Assembly: GCA_947476045.1 (NCBI GenBank) | Contig: CANJNZ010000006.1 | Coordinates: forward strand, 36,512-100,511 | Length of the DNA: 64,000 bases | Source: Chthoniobacteraceae bacterium | Lineage (GTDB): Bacteria; Verrucomicrobiota; Verrucomicrobiia; Chthoniobacterales; Chthoniobacteraceae | Direction of reading: 5' to 3' | Shown: piece after piece, positions 7,871 through 18,039 of the stretch | Layout: each line of letters begins with the position of its first letter | Numbering within the stretch: the first letter of the stretch is position 1 | Made by a program: the position numbers and the translations under genes | Notes under the pieces: generated by a model | Seen by the model: the letters and a program-made list of their open reading frames with translations, nothing else | What the model was told of the DNA's origin: nothing | Databases searched by the model: none

Positions 7871-9781
7871 ATGAAAATCACCATCATCGACTGGGTCATC
7901 GTTGTTGCCTCAATTCTGATTTGTTTCATCCCCGCGCTCTTCTACGGCAAGCGCTCGGGAAAAAATACCGCTGAATTCTTTGCCTCGGGACGCGCCGTGC
8001 CGTGGTGGCTCGCCGGGCTCTCGATGGTCGCGACCACGTTCTCGTCCGACACACCCAACTGGGTCACCGAACAAGTGCGCAAATATGGCGTGGCCGGCAA
8101 CTGGCAGTGGTGGGCGTTCGTGCTCACAGGCGTGGCTACGGTGTTCTTCTTTGCACGACTGTGGAGACGTTCCGGCGTGATGACGGATCTGGAGTTTTAC
8201 GAGCACCGCTACTCGGGCAAGGCCGCCTCGGTCGTGCGCGGATTCCGAGCGCTCTATCTCGGCCTGTTTTTCAATTGCTTCATCATGGGTATGGTGACTC
8301 TGGCTGCGTGCAAAATTGCCAACATCCTCTTCGAAATGCCGCCGTGGCAGACCATCCTCATCTGCGGTGTTCTGAATGTCGTCTTCGCCGCACACTCAGG
8401 ACTGTGGGGCGTGATGGTCATCGATATGGTGCAGTTCTTCATCAAAATGACTGCGGTTTTCGCAGCGGCGTATTTTTCCCTCAAGGAAGTCGGCCGCCGT
8501 CTCGCGGGCGATGACAGCGCATGGCTGGGGCTCAAGGCACTGGTAGAAAAACTCTCCATGCAGCAGGTGGTGACCCCAAAGGGTGCTGAGCCCATCATGT
8601 CCGCAGTAAATGGCACTGGTCAGCCCTTCCTCGATTTGTTGCCCAATTTCTCGATGTCGGAGCTGGCGTTGATGATCTTCATCCTGCCCATCGCGATCAG
8701 TTGGTGGGCCAACTGGTATCCCGGCGCCGAACCCGGCGGCGGCTCCTACATCGCGCAGCGCATGCTGGCCTCCAAATCCGAGAAGGACTCGCTTGGCGGC
8801 ACGCTCTTTTTCAACGTCGCGCACTACGTCCTGCGCCCATGGCCATGGATCATCACGGGGCTTTGCTCGCTCGTCGTCTATCCCGATCTGGCCTCGATCA
8901 AAACAGCCTTTCCCAATGCCGAAACCAGTCTCATCGGGCACGACTCCGCCTTCCCGGCGATGCTCAAATTTCTCCCTGTCGGCTTTGTCGGACTGATGAT
9001 CGGCGGACTGATCGCGGCCAACTCCTCGACCATCCTCACCCATCTCAATTGGGGCTCGTCCTACCTCGTCCACGACTTCTATCGCCGCTTCATCAACACC
9101 AAGGCACCCGAGTCGCACTACGTGAACACGGGCCGTCTCTCGACCGTGCTGCTCTACATCGTTGCCGCTGTGCTGAGCCTCTACATGACCTCCGCGCAGC
9201 AGGCGTTTCAAGTCCTGCTCTCCATCGGGGCAGGCACGGGAATGATCTATATCGCACGCTGGTTCTGGTGGCGGGTTTCAGCCTGGTGCGAAATCGTGGC
9301 GATGGTGATGTCGCTCGTCACCTCGCTCGCTGTGCCAAAACTCATGCCCAATGCCGATTTCGCAATGGTGACCATCGTGCAGGTCGGCATTACGACGCTG
9401 GCTTGGCTGATCACCGCTTTCGTAGGGCCGCAGACCGATCGCGCGAAACTCATCACCTTTTACCGCAAGGTCAAAGCTGCGGGTCCCGGCTGGAAAGCCA
9501 TCCGCGCCGAGGCTGGCGTATCCGATGCAGAAGTGGCGCAGGAAAATCGCATCGGCGCAGCCTTTATTGGCTGGATCTCCGGCTGCGCGTTAATCTGGTC
9601 CTCGCTCTTTGCCATCGGAAATTTCCTCTACTCGGTCGGTGATCCATCGCGCCTCAAAATGGCCTGGATTCTCACCGGCGTGTTCGCGGTGAGCGGCTTC
9701 ATCCTGCTCAAGGTCACCCGCCAGCTTTGGACTGATAGCACGGACTCCGAAGCACGTGCAGCAGCGAAGGAAAAGCACTAA
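7871..9781 (+). CDS. Sodium:solute symporter (SSS) family transporter
   Basis: 636 residues from ATG 7871 with about 13-15 hydrophobic helices. The opening helix WVIVVASILICFIPALFYG is followed by the SSS-type GRAVPWWLAGLSMVATTFSSD, in which small and hydroxyl residues line the sodium site. FVGLMIGGLIAANSSTILTHLNWG matches the conserved TM8-TM9 segment of PF00474. The long form, with extra helices after residue 480, is typical of SSS transporters next to glycan-degradation genes. It would import a sugar, sugar acid or similar solute with sodium across the inner membrane. It faces the DUF5107-TPR gene 31 bp away, so the two are convergent. The solute cannot be assigned from sequence, but the surrounding hydrolases point to a glycan product. 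Confidence 0.92.
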   Translation: MKITIIDWVIVVASILICFIPALFYGKRSGKNTAEFFASGRAVPWWLAGLSMVATTFSSDTPNWVTEQVRKYGVAGNWQWWAFVLTGVATVFFFARLWRRSGVMTDLEFYEHRYSGKAASVVRGFRALYLGLFFNCFIMGMVTLAACKIANILFEMPPWQTILICGVLNVVFAAHSGLWGVMVIDMVQFFIKMTAVFAAAYFSLKEVGRRLAGDDSAWLGLKALVEKLSMQQVVTPKGAEPIMSAVNGTGQPFLDLLPNFSMSELALMIFILPIAISWWANWYPGAEPGGGSYIAQRMLASKSEKDSLGGTLFFNVAHYVLRPWPWIITGLCSLVVYPDLASIKTAFPNAETSLIGHDSAFPAMLKFLPVGFVGLMIGGLIAANSSTILTHLNWGSSYLVHDFYRRFINTKAPESHYVNTGRLSTVLLYIVAAVLSLYMTSAQQAFQVLLSIGAGTGMIYIARWFWWRVSAWCEIVAMVMSLVTSLAVPKLMPNADFAMVTIVQVGITTLAWLITAFVGPQTDRAKLITFYRKVKAAGPGWKAIRAEAGVSDAEVAQENRIGAAFIGWISGCALIWSSLFAIGNFLYSVGDPSRLKMAWILTGVFAVSGFILLKVTRQLWTDSTDSEARAAAKEKH

Positions 9782-9812
9782 GCTGACACCCGCTCGCGAA
9801 CGGCGCAAATCC

Positions 9813-12800
9813 TCAGAGTGCGAGCGCGGCCAGGATGCGACACTCTGCGGCTTTCAGCGCAGGAGTCAGCGCAGCAGGGCGACCGGCGAATAGTTCGGCA
9901 CCCCATTTGGCGAGATCGCTGCCGGGAGATTGAGCCTGCCAGTCTTTGAGGGCCTTTTCTGCTTCTTCAGCGCATCCAGATTGCTTGAGGGCGAGGGCGC
10001 GCACGAGGTCGCCGATTTCCTGCCCTTTCGGGCGCGCGGGGACGGCGGCAATTTTCTCCAGCGCCTTGCCTGCGGCGTCGGGCGACTTGAGCGCGAGGTG
10101 GCACTGGCTGGCGACCCAGTCTTCGAGGCGTTCATCCAGTTCGCTCGCGAAAGGTTTTCCTGCGCCCAGATTTTCCGGCCACTCGCGGGCTGCGTCGGTG
10201 AGTTTCAGCGCTTCGGCGGAGGCTCCATCTTTGAGTAACGCGATGGCGGAAAGCAGCCGCGCTTCGCGAAGGAGGGCGCGTGCTTCCGTGGTGCCTTCGG
10301 AGGGCAGCACTTCGAGTTTCGTCAGCATCGCATCGGTCTCTTTGTATTTGCCGGTGAGGAGCAGCGACTTGGCGCGCAGCAACGTCAGCGTGTCGTTCGT
10401 CGGAAAGCGCGTTGCATAATCCGTGGCAACGGCCAGTGCGGCGGCAGCGTCATCGTGTTTGAGGTAGTGTCGGGCGAGCATCGCTCCGTATCGCCATTGC
10501 TTTGGATCGAGTTGTGAGGCGCGCTGGAGATCCTTCGCGGCGTTTTCCTCAATCACCTGCGCACGCGTGGCGTAGAACGGTGCGAATGCAGGCTTGTCTC
10601 CGCAGACGGAAAGGAGTTCGCGCGCTTTCGCGAGATCACCGAGATGCCAATGAATGAGCGCGAGGAAATAGTTCGGCTGCCACGCATCACTCTGCTTCGC
10701 CGCCCACTCGAAGACAGCGATGGATTCCACACGAAAAGGAAAAACTGACTCGGGTGAGATGTCTTTGGCGGCAGCGAGCGCACTCTTATCGCCAAGCAAA
10801 TATGCAATCCAATACAGCGCCTCAGCATTGGGCGGAGCGAGTTCGAGCACCTTGCCCGCATCGCCGTCGAGACCGACGCTGTGATACCAAATCGCGAGTT
10901 CGAGAAAAGTTTCGCGGGGCAGTTCGTTGCGAATCTGCGACGTGAAATTTTTCGCGCTTCCTTTGTTGCCCGCTGTTTTTTCGTAGTGCGCGAAGTGATT
11001 CAGAGGATCGATCTCCAGCAAGGTCCGCAGCGTGGATTCCGCGCCCGCCATGTCTCCTTTGATGCGTAATGTGCAGGCGATGACTTGCAGCGCATCGAGA
11101 TTGCGCGCGTTGGCGATGACACCTTCCCTGGCGGCGGCGATGGCGCGGTCATACCGCTTCTCGCGGAGAAATTGTTTTGCGAGTTCCGTGTTCGCTGCGC
11201 TGCGCCATCCAGGTGCGAGTGCGGCGATGCTAAAAGATTCCTTCGCATCCGAAGCGCGACCGAGCACCGCACTAGCGCGCCCGAACTGGTAATTCGCCGC
11301 CGGCTCGTAGGTATCAATGCTCAGCGCGTGCTTTGAGAAAGCAAGCGCGCCGGAAAAGTCACCACGACGATTTGCGAGAAACGCCATTTCCACGAGCGCT
11401 GGGACGTAATTCGCATCCAATTTCAGGCACGACCGGAACTGCTCCTCCGCCTGGCCATACTCCCGCTGCCGCGTGAACTCCTTGCCTTTGAGATAGAGAC
11501 CGTAGAGCGAGCCCCAGTCGAAATTCACAGGCGCACTCGTCGGGCGCGAAAGCACATCATCGTCGCCCGCGACGTAGCGCAGTTTGTCGCCGCCCACGCA
11601 CACGCGCAGCGCCTTCGCTGGCGTCGCGAGTGAAAAGCTCTCCTCCACCGTCTTCAGCGGTTTGAGATGCACTTCCCTCGTCGCCAGCAGATGGTCGCCA
11701 TCGAAAATCTCGATCTTATCATTCAGCACCTGCGCCGGTGAAATACTCACCATGAGTTTCTCCCCGTCGCGCACCACATTCATCGCGCCCCACGGACTCG
11801 CGCTCACGAAACCCTTCGTCCCTTTCACCGGCATCCAGTGCTCCGTCCAAGTGTCCGTAGCGTAGGGCGAAAACTCCGTGTGCTTGAACGGCGACTGCGT
11901 GCTGCCCGGCGCGGCCTGATTAAATAGACGCCCAGACTGAATCTCCACGTATTGCCCGTCCGAATCAGTCAGCAACTTCTCCCAAATCATCCCCTCCCGC
12001 GACAGCCCCCAAATCCAAATCTTCTTCCCGGCCTTGTCGCTATAGGGTGCGTAGTGCGCCACGCCGAAATCCTCATCGTGCCAGTATCCGCCGAAGAACT
12101 CCGAAAGCCGTCCTGCAACGTGATACGACTTGTAGCTCCCGAAATTATTCTTCTCATACCACGCAATCTCACGCCCCTTCTCATCCACCGGCCACGCATG
12201 CGCATCGCCATCATGCCCGATGAAATTCGTCCCCGGATTTATAAACTGCAAATTTCCCGCCGATTTAATCCCCACATTCATCCAAGTGTAATACGGCTGC
12301 TCCATCCCCGACGCATTGTGCCACAGCGAACGCGTCGTGAAACAGGCCTGCTGCGGTGCCAGTTTAATCTCCAGACGCCAAGTGCTCCGCGTCAGCAAAT
12401 CCAGCGTGCCCACGATGCAACTCACACTCCCGTCTGCCTCTCGGCGCGTCGTGTAATCCACCGGCGAAAAGCAATTCGGCGTGTGTCCGAAGATGCCGTA
12501 GTTCGGCTCGATGCCTCCACTCGTCCACGGCCCGCGCATCGAGATGTCGCGAAACTTCACCACGTGATTGTCGTAAAGAAACGCCTTCCCCGTCGTCTTA
12601 TCAATCGCCGTCCACACCTTCCCCCCGATCTCCGGCAAGATCAGCACCTGCACATATTCGTTGGAAAGCTCCACCACCTTCCACTTCTTCTGCACCGGCT
12701 TGTTCGTAAAACCATCGTAGCGGAAGTAGGGATAAAACCGCGACATCACCGGCACCGGATTCGCATCCGAATACGGATACGTCGTGAACTCCTTTTCGTA

Positions 12801-12896
12801 TTCTTTCACCACACAATCCGCCGCACCTGCACAAGAAATGGTGATTTGAAAAACAAGAACAGCCAGGAGGAGAAAAAGCGAAACGGGACGATTCAT
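9813..12896 (-). CDS. Secreted DUF5107-TPR protein
   Basis: 1027 residues from ATG 12896, chosen because MNRPVSLFLLLAVLVFQ leads a signal peptide; an ATG at 12911 adds five residues. Residues about 25-330 match DUF5107 (PF17128), a beta-sandwich related to galactose-mutarotase-like folds: VQVLILPEIGGKVWTAID, MRGPWTSGGIEPNYG, FSPVDYTTRREADGS. Residues about 460-1020 are helical tetratricopeptide repeats (for example GQAEEQFRSCLKLDANYVPA, GDMAGAESTLRTLLEIDPLN). The family is found near glycoside hydrolases, but its activity is not established. It is the last gene of the five-gene leftward run beginning at 20265, and its signal peptide places it outside the cytoplasm, so a carbohydrate-binding or hydrolytic role with TPR-mediated assembly is the best guess. 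Confidence 0.82.
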   Translation of the reverse strand: MNRPVSLFLLLAVLVFQITISCAGAADCVVKEYEKEFTTYPYSDANPVPVMSRFYPYFRYDGFTNKPVQKKWKVVELSNEYVQVLILPEIGGKVWTAIDKTTGKAFLYDNHVVKFRDISMRGPWTSGGIEPNYGIFGHTPNCFSPVDYTTRREADGSVSCIVGTLDLLTRSTWRLEIKLAPQQACFTTRSLWHNASGMEQPYYTWMNVGIKSAGNLQFINPGTNFIGHDGDAHAWPVDEKGREIAWYEKNNFGSYKSYHVAGRLSEFFGGYWHDEDFGVAHYAPYSDKAGKKIWIWGLSREGMIWEKLLTDSDGQYVEIQSGRLFNQAAPGSTQSPFKHTEFSPYATDTWTEHWMPVKGTKGFVSASPWGAMNVVRDGEKLMVSISPAQVLNDKIEIFDGDHLLATREVHLKPLKTVEESFSLATPAKALRVCVGGDKLRYVAGDDDVLSRPTSAPVNFDWGSLYGLYLKGKEFTRQREYGQAEEQFRSCLKLDANYVPALVEMAFLANRRGDFSGALAFSKHALSIDTYEPAANYQFGRASAVLGRASDAKESFSIAALAPGWRSAANTELAKQFLREKRYDRAIAAAREGVIANARNLDALQVIACTLRIKGDMAGAESTLRTLLEIDPLNHFAHYEKTAGNKGSAKNFTSQIRNELPRETFLELAIWYHSVGLDGDAGKVLELAPPNAEALYWIAYLLGDKSALAAAKDISPESVFPFRVESIAVFEWAAKQSDAWQPNYFLALIHWHLGDLAKARELLSVCGDKPAFAPFYATRAQVIEENAAKDLQRASQLDPKQWRYGAMLARHYLKHDDAAAALAVATDYATRFPTNDTLTLLRAKSLLLTGKYKETDAMLTKLEVLPSEGTTEARALLREARLLSAIALLKDGASAEALKLTDAAREWPENLGAGKPFASELDERLEDWVASQCHLALKSPDAAGKALEKIAAVPARPKGQEIGDLVRALALKQSGCAEEAEKALKDWQAQSPGSDLAKWGAELFAGRPAALTPALKAAECRILAALAL

Positions 12897-13001
12897 AATC
12901 GACAAGCACATTCAGAAAGCGGCGATAAATCGAGGCGGAAACAGGATGACTGCTAACTTTTTTGCGCTGCCATTGTTAGCAAAAGGAAGTCCGTCGGCGG
13001 G

Positions 13002-13712
13002 CTATCGCTTTTCGGGCCAGCAGGCGGCGACGGTGCGCAGCCATTCGTCGGCCATGAGTTGGTGGCCGGAGTAAGTCGGATGGATGCCATCCCACATCCA
13101 GTGCTCGGCGGGCGCGATCTTGCATGCGGCGTCGAAGGCGGACTGAAAGCGGACGTGGGCGGCGTGGTATTTTACCGCGAGTCTGGCGACGATTTGCTGG
13201 CGCTGCTGGAGACCGGCGAGCCATGCGTCGTAACCTTGCTTTTTTCCGCCTGTGGGCAGTGTGAAGGGTTCGCAGATGACGAGGCGGATGTCCGGATTAG
13301 CGGCAACCGTGGTGGCGAGCAGTTTGTCGTAGGCTTGTTCGTAAAGATCGGGCGGGACGTTGGCACTGTGGTCGTTGATGCCGATGAGGATGCTGAGGAC
13401 TCCGGGTTTCAGGTCGAGGGTGTCATGCTGCCAGCGTCTTTCCAAATCGGAGACTTTGTTGCCGCTGATTCCGCGGTTGAGGAAGGTCAGGTTGCGACTG
13501 GCGTAGAGGGTGCCGTATTTTGCTGCGATGATGAACTGGTAACCGTGGCCGAGGATGTGGTTGGGGTCTTCATTGCGTCCGCGGTTGCCGTCGGTGATGG
13601 AGTCGCCCTGAAACAGGATGCGGGTGTCTTTTTGAAAAACGGAGATGGCCGGATCGTCTGCGTGCGAAATGCCAAGCAGTGCGGTGAAGGCAGCGAATAT
13701 GGTGAGGCGCAT
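13002..13712 (-). CDS. SGNH/GDSL-type esterase or lipase
   Basis: 236 residues with a signal peptide ending HADD. All four SGNH blocks are visible: FQGDSITDG with nucleophile S38, a block II glycine in NRGISGNKVSDL, the block III asparagine in ILIGINDH, and the block V catalytic Asp/His in WMWDGIHP. The length is normal for a single-domain SGNH hydrolase. In a cluster of hexosaminidases it would most plausibly remove acetyl or other acyl esters from the glycan before or during exo-cleavage. It lies 69 bp after the GH20 gene and 105 bp before the DUF5107-TPR gene, all on the same strand. Confidence 0.9.
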   Translation of the reverse strand: MRLTIFAAFTALLGISHADDPAISVFQKDTRILFQGDSITDGNRGRNEDPNHILGHGYQFIIAAKYGTLYASRNLTFLNRGISGNKVSDLERRWQHDTLDLKPGVLSILIGINDHSANVPPDLYEQAYDKLLATTVAANPDIRLVICEPFTLPTGGKKQGYDAWLAGLQQRQQIVARLAVKYHAAHVRFQSAFDAACKIAPAEHWMWDGIHPTYSGHQLMADEWLRTVAACWPEKR

Positions 13713-13781
13713 GGATATTTTTGTGTGTTGCTATGGGGAATAGCGAGCCCCTGCAGTTGAACGCGCCTGCGAGGGCGGAGG

Positions 13782-16043
13782 CTATTCGGCTTTGAACTTG
13801 ATGTCGTCCATCCGTTTGCCGCTGGGCGAGAGGATGCGGGCTTTGGCGGTCCAGCCGCCGGTCCAGTTGATTTGTTTAATCAAGAGTTGGTTCCAGCCTT
13901 CGTTGAGCTGGATGTCGGTTTTTTCGCCTTCGCTGAGGTTGCGTTTGGCGTTGGCGCTGTGGATGAGTTTGCCGTTGAAGAAGGTTTTTTCGCCGTCGTT
14001 GGTGGTGGTGAAAAGATGGGCGGGCTGTGCTTTCGGGGAGTAAATCTGGCAGCGGAAGTAGCCGACCATGTGTTCGCCGAAGCCGGGGTAGCTGCCGAAG
14101 TTGACGTTCCAGACGACGTCCGGTGGCTGAGGCTTTTTGAACGGAATCCACGTGGCGGGTTGATTTTTTTCGGGGGCGAATTCGACGTCGAAGAGGTCTT
14201 TGCCGATTTTGCCTTCGACTTTGTAGGGGCCGGAGAGGCTCCAGTCGCTGATCCAGCCTTCGATGTTGATCCAGTCATACTTGGCGCGTGAGGTGCCGCC
14301 GATTTTCTGGTTCCCGAAGTAGAGGGCGCTGTTGAGCATGAAGGTTTTCTCGAACATCAGGGGCTGGGTGTAGACGGGCGAGTCCTGCGTGGGCTCGGAG
14401 TCGTCGAGGGTGTAGTGGATTTTTCCGCCCTGTGGATTGGCGGCAGCGAGGGTGACTTTGAGTTTTCCGCCGAAGACCATGCGTCCGGTGAGGAAGTTTT
14501 GCGCACGGACGACTGCGCCGCCATCCACGCCGTCCATCTGCATTTTCACCGGAGTGGAAAGACGGTCGGCGCGCTCGCGACTCTTTTCCTTCATGGCTTT
14601 GTATTCGGGGGTGTTGTTGATGTTGTCGGGGCCCCATGTGCGCTCGGAACGGTGGGAGACGTTTTGCGCCCAGCCGTTGACGATGCAAACGGCACTCATC
14701 TGCCACATCATGCTGCTTGCGCCGAGGACGCGGTCGGTGCGTTTGAGGACGGAGCCGTTGCACAGATACATGTTCCAGTTGGGCTCTTCGTTCCAAGGCA
14801 CGGTGATGGTGGTCCAGCCCTGTTTTTGGTATTCGTGCGCGACGGCGTTGGGATACCAGATGAGGGGGATGATGTCGTTTTTGAGCCGCGCGTCGTTGGG
14901 GAAGTTTTCGTAGGCGATGGTGAGTTTGCCGTATTTGCGGAGCATGTCGGCCATGCGCTTCATGTGGACGACGTAGATTTCGTAGCCGTTGCGGACGGAC
15001 TGTGCGTCGTTGGGAATCGCGTGGCGGCGCTTGTAAATTTGCGCCCTCGGGCCTGCGCCGGTGCCGTTGTTCGCCTCGTCGCAGCCGATGCAGAAATAGG
15101 GTGCGCTTTTGAAAATGCTGCACATCTCGGCGACGATGGTGTCGAGGCCGAGGTAGAGACGCTCGCTCGCCATGTCCATGCAACCGGGGCCGTTGAATGG
15201 ATGACCATAGGCCCGCGCCATTGCCTGATGGTGGCCGGGGGTTTCGAGTTCCGGCACGATGCCAACTCCGCGCGCGGAGGCGAAGGCTTCGAGTTCTTCC
15301 ATTTCCTCCCACGTCCACACTTTCGGCGGGACGCCTTCGCAGCATGAACCGTTTTTGCTGCCGAGCTTGGGATATGCCTTCGAGGGCATGCTGTAACCCT
15401 GATCGTCGCCAACATGCAGTTGGATGTAGCGAACTTTGTAGAGGCGGCAGTTCTCGACGAGGACTTTCAAAGTATCCACCGGGATCCATTGGCGCCCGCA
15501 GTCAATCATCGTGCCGCTGAAGTCAGCTTGCGGCCAATCCTTCACCTTCATTTGTGGGATGGAATATTTTCCTTGCTGCTCGACGATGCTCAGCAAAATG
15601 CTCGCAGTTCCTTCGCATACGGCGCGGGTGTCCCATCCCTCCACGACCGCCGTGTCGGTGACGGAAATCGTGTGCGCCATGTCGCGCGTCTTCACGAGTT
15701 GCATGTCCTTTGGCGCGAGAATGTCTTCGTCGGCCTGGATGGCGGGGTTGATTTTTAGGACGATGTCTCCCGCTTTCGGGCCGGCATTGACCTTCGCCAG
15801 CTTGAGATTGGTGAGCGTCCAAATTTCCTCCTGCAACGCGGAGGCGTGTGCTTCGAGCTTCGGGTCGAGCACGACGATCCGGGATTGTGCAGTGAGAGGC
15901 ATGGAGCCCGCGCCCATCGTGATTTGCTTCGGCGCTGGGATGATCGTGTGCGCTGCCCCAGCAGCGGAAAGCGGGAGGCTCGTGCAAATCAATGCGGTGA
16001 TTGCGGCCAGCGTCATCATCTGGATTTTCGTGAAAGTTTTCAT
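13782..16043 (-). CDS. GH20 beta-N-acetylhexosaminidase with C-terminal PA14/sandwich region
   Basis: 753 residues, signal peptide 1-28 (ALICTSLPLSAAGA). Residues 33-165 are the GH20b-like N-terminal domain (IIPAPKQITMG opening). The TIM barrel starts at SGTMIDCGRQWIPVDTLK, and the catalytic pair is D322-E323 in YFCIGCDEANN; the family norm is GGDE, so the second glycine is Cys here. A Trp-rich stretch (MMWQMS) follows. About residues 510-590 form a chitobiase C-terminal-like segment (KIHYTLDDSEPTQDSPVY). The tail carries GEKTFFNGKLIHS and LNEGWNQLLIKQ, words typical of PA14-like modules. It should release terminal GlcNAc or GalNAc from glycans in the periplasm or at the surface. It is a paralogue of the genes at 16080 and 22886. 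Confidence 0.9.
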   Translation of the reverse strand: MKTFTKIQMMTLAAITALICTSLPLSAAGAAHTIIPAPKQITMGAGSMPLTAQSRIVVLDPKLEAHASALQEEIWTLTNLKLAKVNAGPKAGDIVLKINPAIQADEDILAPKDMQLVKTRDMAHTISVTDTAVVEGWDTRAVCEGTASILLSIVEQQGKYSIPQMKVKDWPQADFSGTMIDCGRQWIPVDTLKVLVENCRLYKVRYIQLHVGDDQGYSMPSKAYPKLGSKNGSCCEGVPPKVWTWEEMEELEAFASARGVGIVPELETPGHHQAMARAYGHPFNGPGCMDMASERLYLGLDTIVAEMCSIFKSAPYFCIGCDEANNGTGAGPRAQIYKRRHAIPNDAQSVRNGYEIYVVHMKRMADMLRKYGKLTIAYENFPNDARLKNDIIPLIWYPNAVAHEYQKQGWTTITVPWNEEPNWNMYLCNGSVLKRTDRVLGASSMMWQMSAVCIVNGWAQNVSHRSERTWGPDNINNTPEYKAMKEKSRERADRLSTPVKMQMDGVDGGAVVRAQNFLTGRMVFGGKLKVTLAAANPQGGKIHYTLDDSEPTQDSPVYTQPLMFEKTFMLNSALYFGNQKIGGTSRAKYDWINIEGWISDWSLSGPYKVEGKIGKDLFDVEFAPEKNQPATWIPFKKPQPPDVVWNVNFGSYPGFGEHMVGYFRCQIYSPKAQPAHLFTTTNDGEKTFFNGKLIHSANAKRNLSEGEKTDIQLNEGWNQLLIKQINWTGGWTAKARILSPSGKRMDDIKFKAE

Positions 16044-16079
16044 AGTCGTCTTCGTGTTCAGAGTTTCGTTGTGCGGGGA

Positions 16080-17924
16080 TTACTTGGTTTTGGCGGTCTT
16101 GCCTCCATCGAGTCGTTTGTAGCCGACGCGCGAGACTGCGCCGACCTGCTTGCCATTGCGGAAGAGCGCGGCGTGAACGACCGCTGTATCCTCCAGACTC
16201 ACCGGCGCGGAATACACCGGCGATTTTTCCGTAGGCTCCGAGCCATCCGTGGTGAAGTGGATTTCACCAGCGGGAATGCCATCGGCGAGCGCGATCTTCA
16301 CTTCGGTTTTTCCGTTAAAGGTATAGTTGCCCGTCACCGGCCACGCGCGGTAGCCGACAGGCGCGGCTGTGATGCGCACAGGGAAAAGGAGCGTCTGAAG
16401 TATCGCACGGGTGGCAGCGAGTTTCTTGGTGGACTCAGCGGGGTCGGTCTTCACCGTCGGCGACCACGCGCCGTCCATGTGATCACCGATGCTGAGGATG
16501 TAACCCTCGGTGCTGGATCCGTTGAGTTTTCCACCGAGGAAATCACTCACCACCGCGCTCGCGCTCATCTGCCACATCGTCGTGGCACCGCCGAGCACTC
16601 TGTCCTGCACGGTGCGAACCGTGCCGTTGCACTCAAACATATTCCATTTCTGCAACTCCGGGCCGCGTTCCCACGGAACGGAAATGATGGCGTGCCCTTT
16701 CTTTTTATTCTCCTCGCTCATCGGATACGGAACCCACGACATGATGACCAAGTCGTCCTTTTGCGATGCATCGAAGATGGTGCCGTTCTCCCACGCGAGA
16801 GTCATCTTCCCGCGTTTGCCGACCATATCAATCATCCGCGCCTGATGCTGCACGATGACATCCGAAATGGACTTCATCCCCTTCGCATTCATGTAGGCGA
16901 TGCCTGCGGCTGATTCCTCCAACTCGTAAAAATACGGCTCCTCGCCGCCGATGTGAAAATACGGCGAACTTTTGAAAACGTCGCACATTTCGCCCACGAG
17001 CGTGTCGAGACTCTTATACATTCCGTCATTGATGACGTTCATGATTTTCGGCCCCGCAAAAACCTCTGGCATCGCGCGGCACATGGCGTCGGCGTGATTT
17101 GGCGTTGCGAGTTCCGGCACGAGCGTCACGCCGCGCGCGTCCGCGTATGCGACGAGATCTTTCAATTCTTGCAGACCATAAACAACCGGGACGATGCCCT
17201 CGTGCATCGAAGTATTCTTTGTCCCGAGCTTCGGAAATGCTGTGGACGGAAATGTGAATCCTTCATCGTCCGTGAGGTGCAACTGGCAGTAGCGCACTTT
17301 CCACAAGCGGCACGCCTCGACCACGGCCTTCAACGTATCCACCGGGATACGCTGCCGAGCGACATCCACCATCGTCCCCGTGTAGTCTGCGTGCGGCCAG
17401 TCTTGGACTGTCATCTTGGGCAGCGAAACGTTTCCGCCTTTAGCCGAGATGGCTTGCAGTAGTGTCGCCGTCCCTTCGCAAACCGCGCGGTAATCCCATC
17501 CCTCGACGAGTGCGCTGTTGGCGACCGTGATTGCATGGGCGAAATTTTTCGACGGCGCGACAACCGGCTTTGCCCCCTGCTTTTGCGTCGCGAGGATGTC
17601 CTCGCCTGCCTTGAGCGCCGGGTTGATTTTTAAAACGATGTCGCCGAGCTGAGGCGCTGCGGTGCTGACGTTCACCTTCAGCCCCGTGAGCGATCCGATT
17701 TCATCGGCAAAGATGGCCGCCAGTGGCTGAAGACTCTTGTCCGTGGCTACAATGTTGGTTTTCGCCGTAATCGCCATCTCGCCGCCGGTGACTTTCAGCA
17801 CCTTGGGAGTCGGCACAATCAGCGGTGCATCCTGCGCATTGAGGTTGGGAACTAGAAGCCCGACCAGCGCAATAAGCGCAGCGGTGAATGAATGCGGGAC
17901 AATGGTTTTAATCGTGTGAGTCAT
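16080..17924 (-). CDS. GH20-family protein with Glu-Glu in place of the Asp-Glu catalytic pair
   Basis: 614 residues from ATG 17924, which starts a signal peptide (FTAALIALVGLLVPNLNA). An upstream ATG at 18107 would overlap the previous gene and precedes non-signal sequence, so it was rejected. N-terminal domain: LIVPTPKVLKVTGGEM. The barrel begins YTGTMVDVARQRIPVDTLK. The catalytic segment reads FHIGGEEPYFYELEE, so E328-E329 replaces the D-E of other GH20 enzymes, including its two paralogues here. The Asp normally orients the 2-acetamido group for substrate-assisted catalysis, so activity or specificity may be changed. The C-terminal segment (IHFTTDGSEPTEKSPVYSAP) matches the chitobiase C-terminal-like domain of its neighbours. 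It is in the same leftward run, 36 bp before the next GH20. Confidence 0.88.
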   Translation of the reverse strand: MTHTIKTIVPHSFTAALIALVGLLVPNLNAQDAPLIVPTPKVLKVTGGEMAITAKTNIVATDKSLQPLAAIFADEIGSLTGLKVNVSTAAPQLGDIVLKINPALKAGEDILATQKQGAKPVVAPSKNFAHAITVANSALVEGWDYRAVCEGTATLLQAISAKGGNVSLPKMTVQDWPHADYTGTMVDVARQRIPVDTLKAVVEACRLWKVRYCQLHLTDDEGFTFPSTAFPKLGTKNTSMHEGIVPVVYGLQELKDLVAYADARGVTLVPELATPNHADAMCRAMPEVFAGPKIMNVINDGMYKSLDTLVGEMCDVFKSSPYFHIGGEEPYFYELEESAAGIAYMNAKGMKSISDVIVQHQARMIDMVGKRGKMTLAWENGTIFDASQKDDLVIMSWVPYPMSEENKKKGHAIISVPWERGPELQKWNMFECNGTVRTVQDRVLGGATTMWQMSASAVVSDFLGGKLNGSSTEGYILSIGDHMDGAWSPTVKTDPAESTKKLAATRAILQTLLFPVRITAAPVGYRAWPVTGNYTFNGKTEVKIALADGIPAGEIHFTTDGSEPTEKSPVYSAPVSLEDTAVVHAALFRNGKQVGAVSRVGYKRLDGGKTAKTK

Positions 17925-18039
17925 CGTAGTGAGGTCTTCGGGGTGATAGTTACTTTGTTTTAAATTGGTTCTTAGGCGGAAACGGCGGGCGTAATGGTGT
18001 GGCGTTCGGGAAAAGGCAATCTCATTGCTGTGTTCGTCG

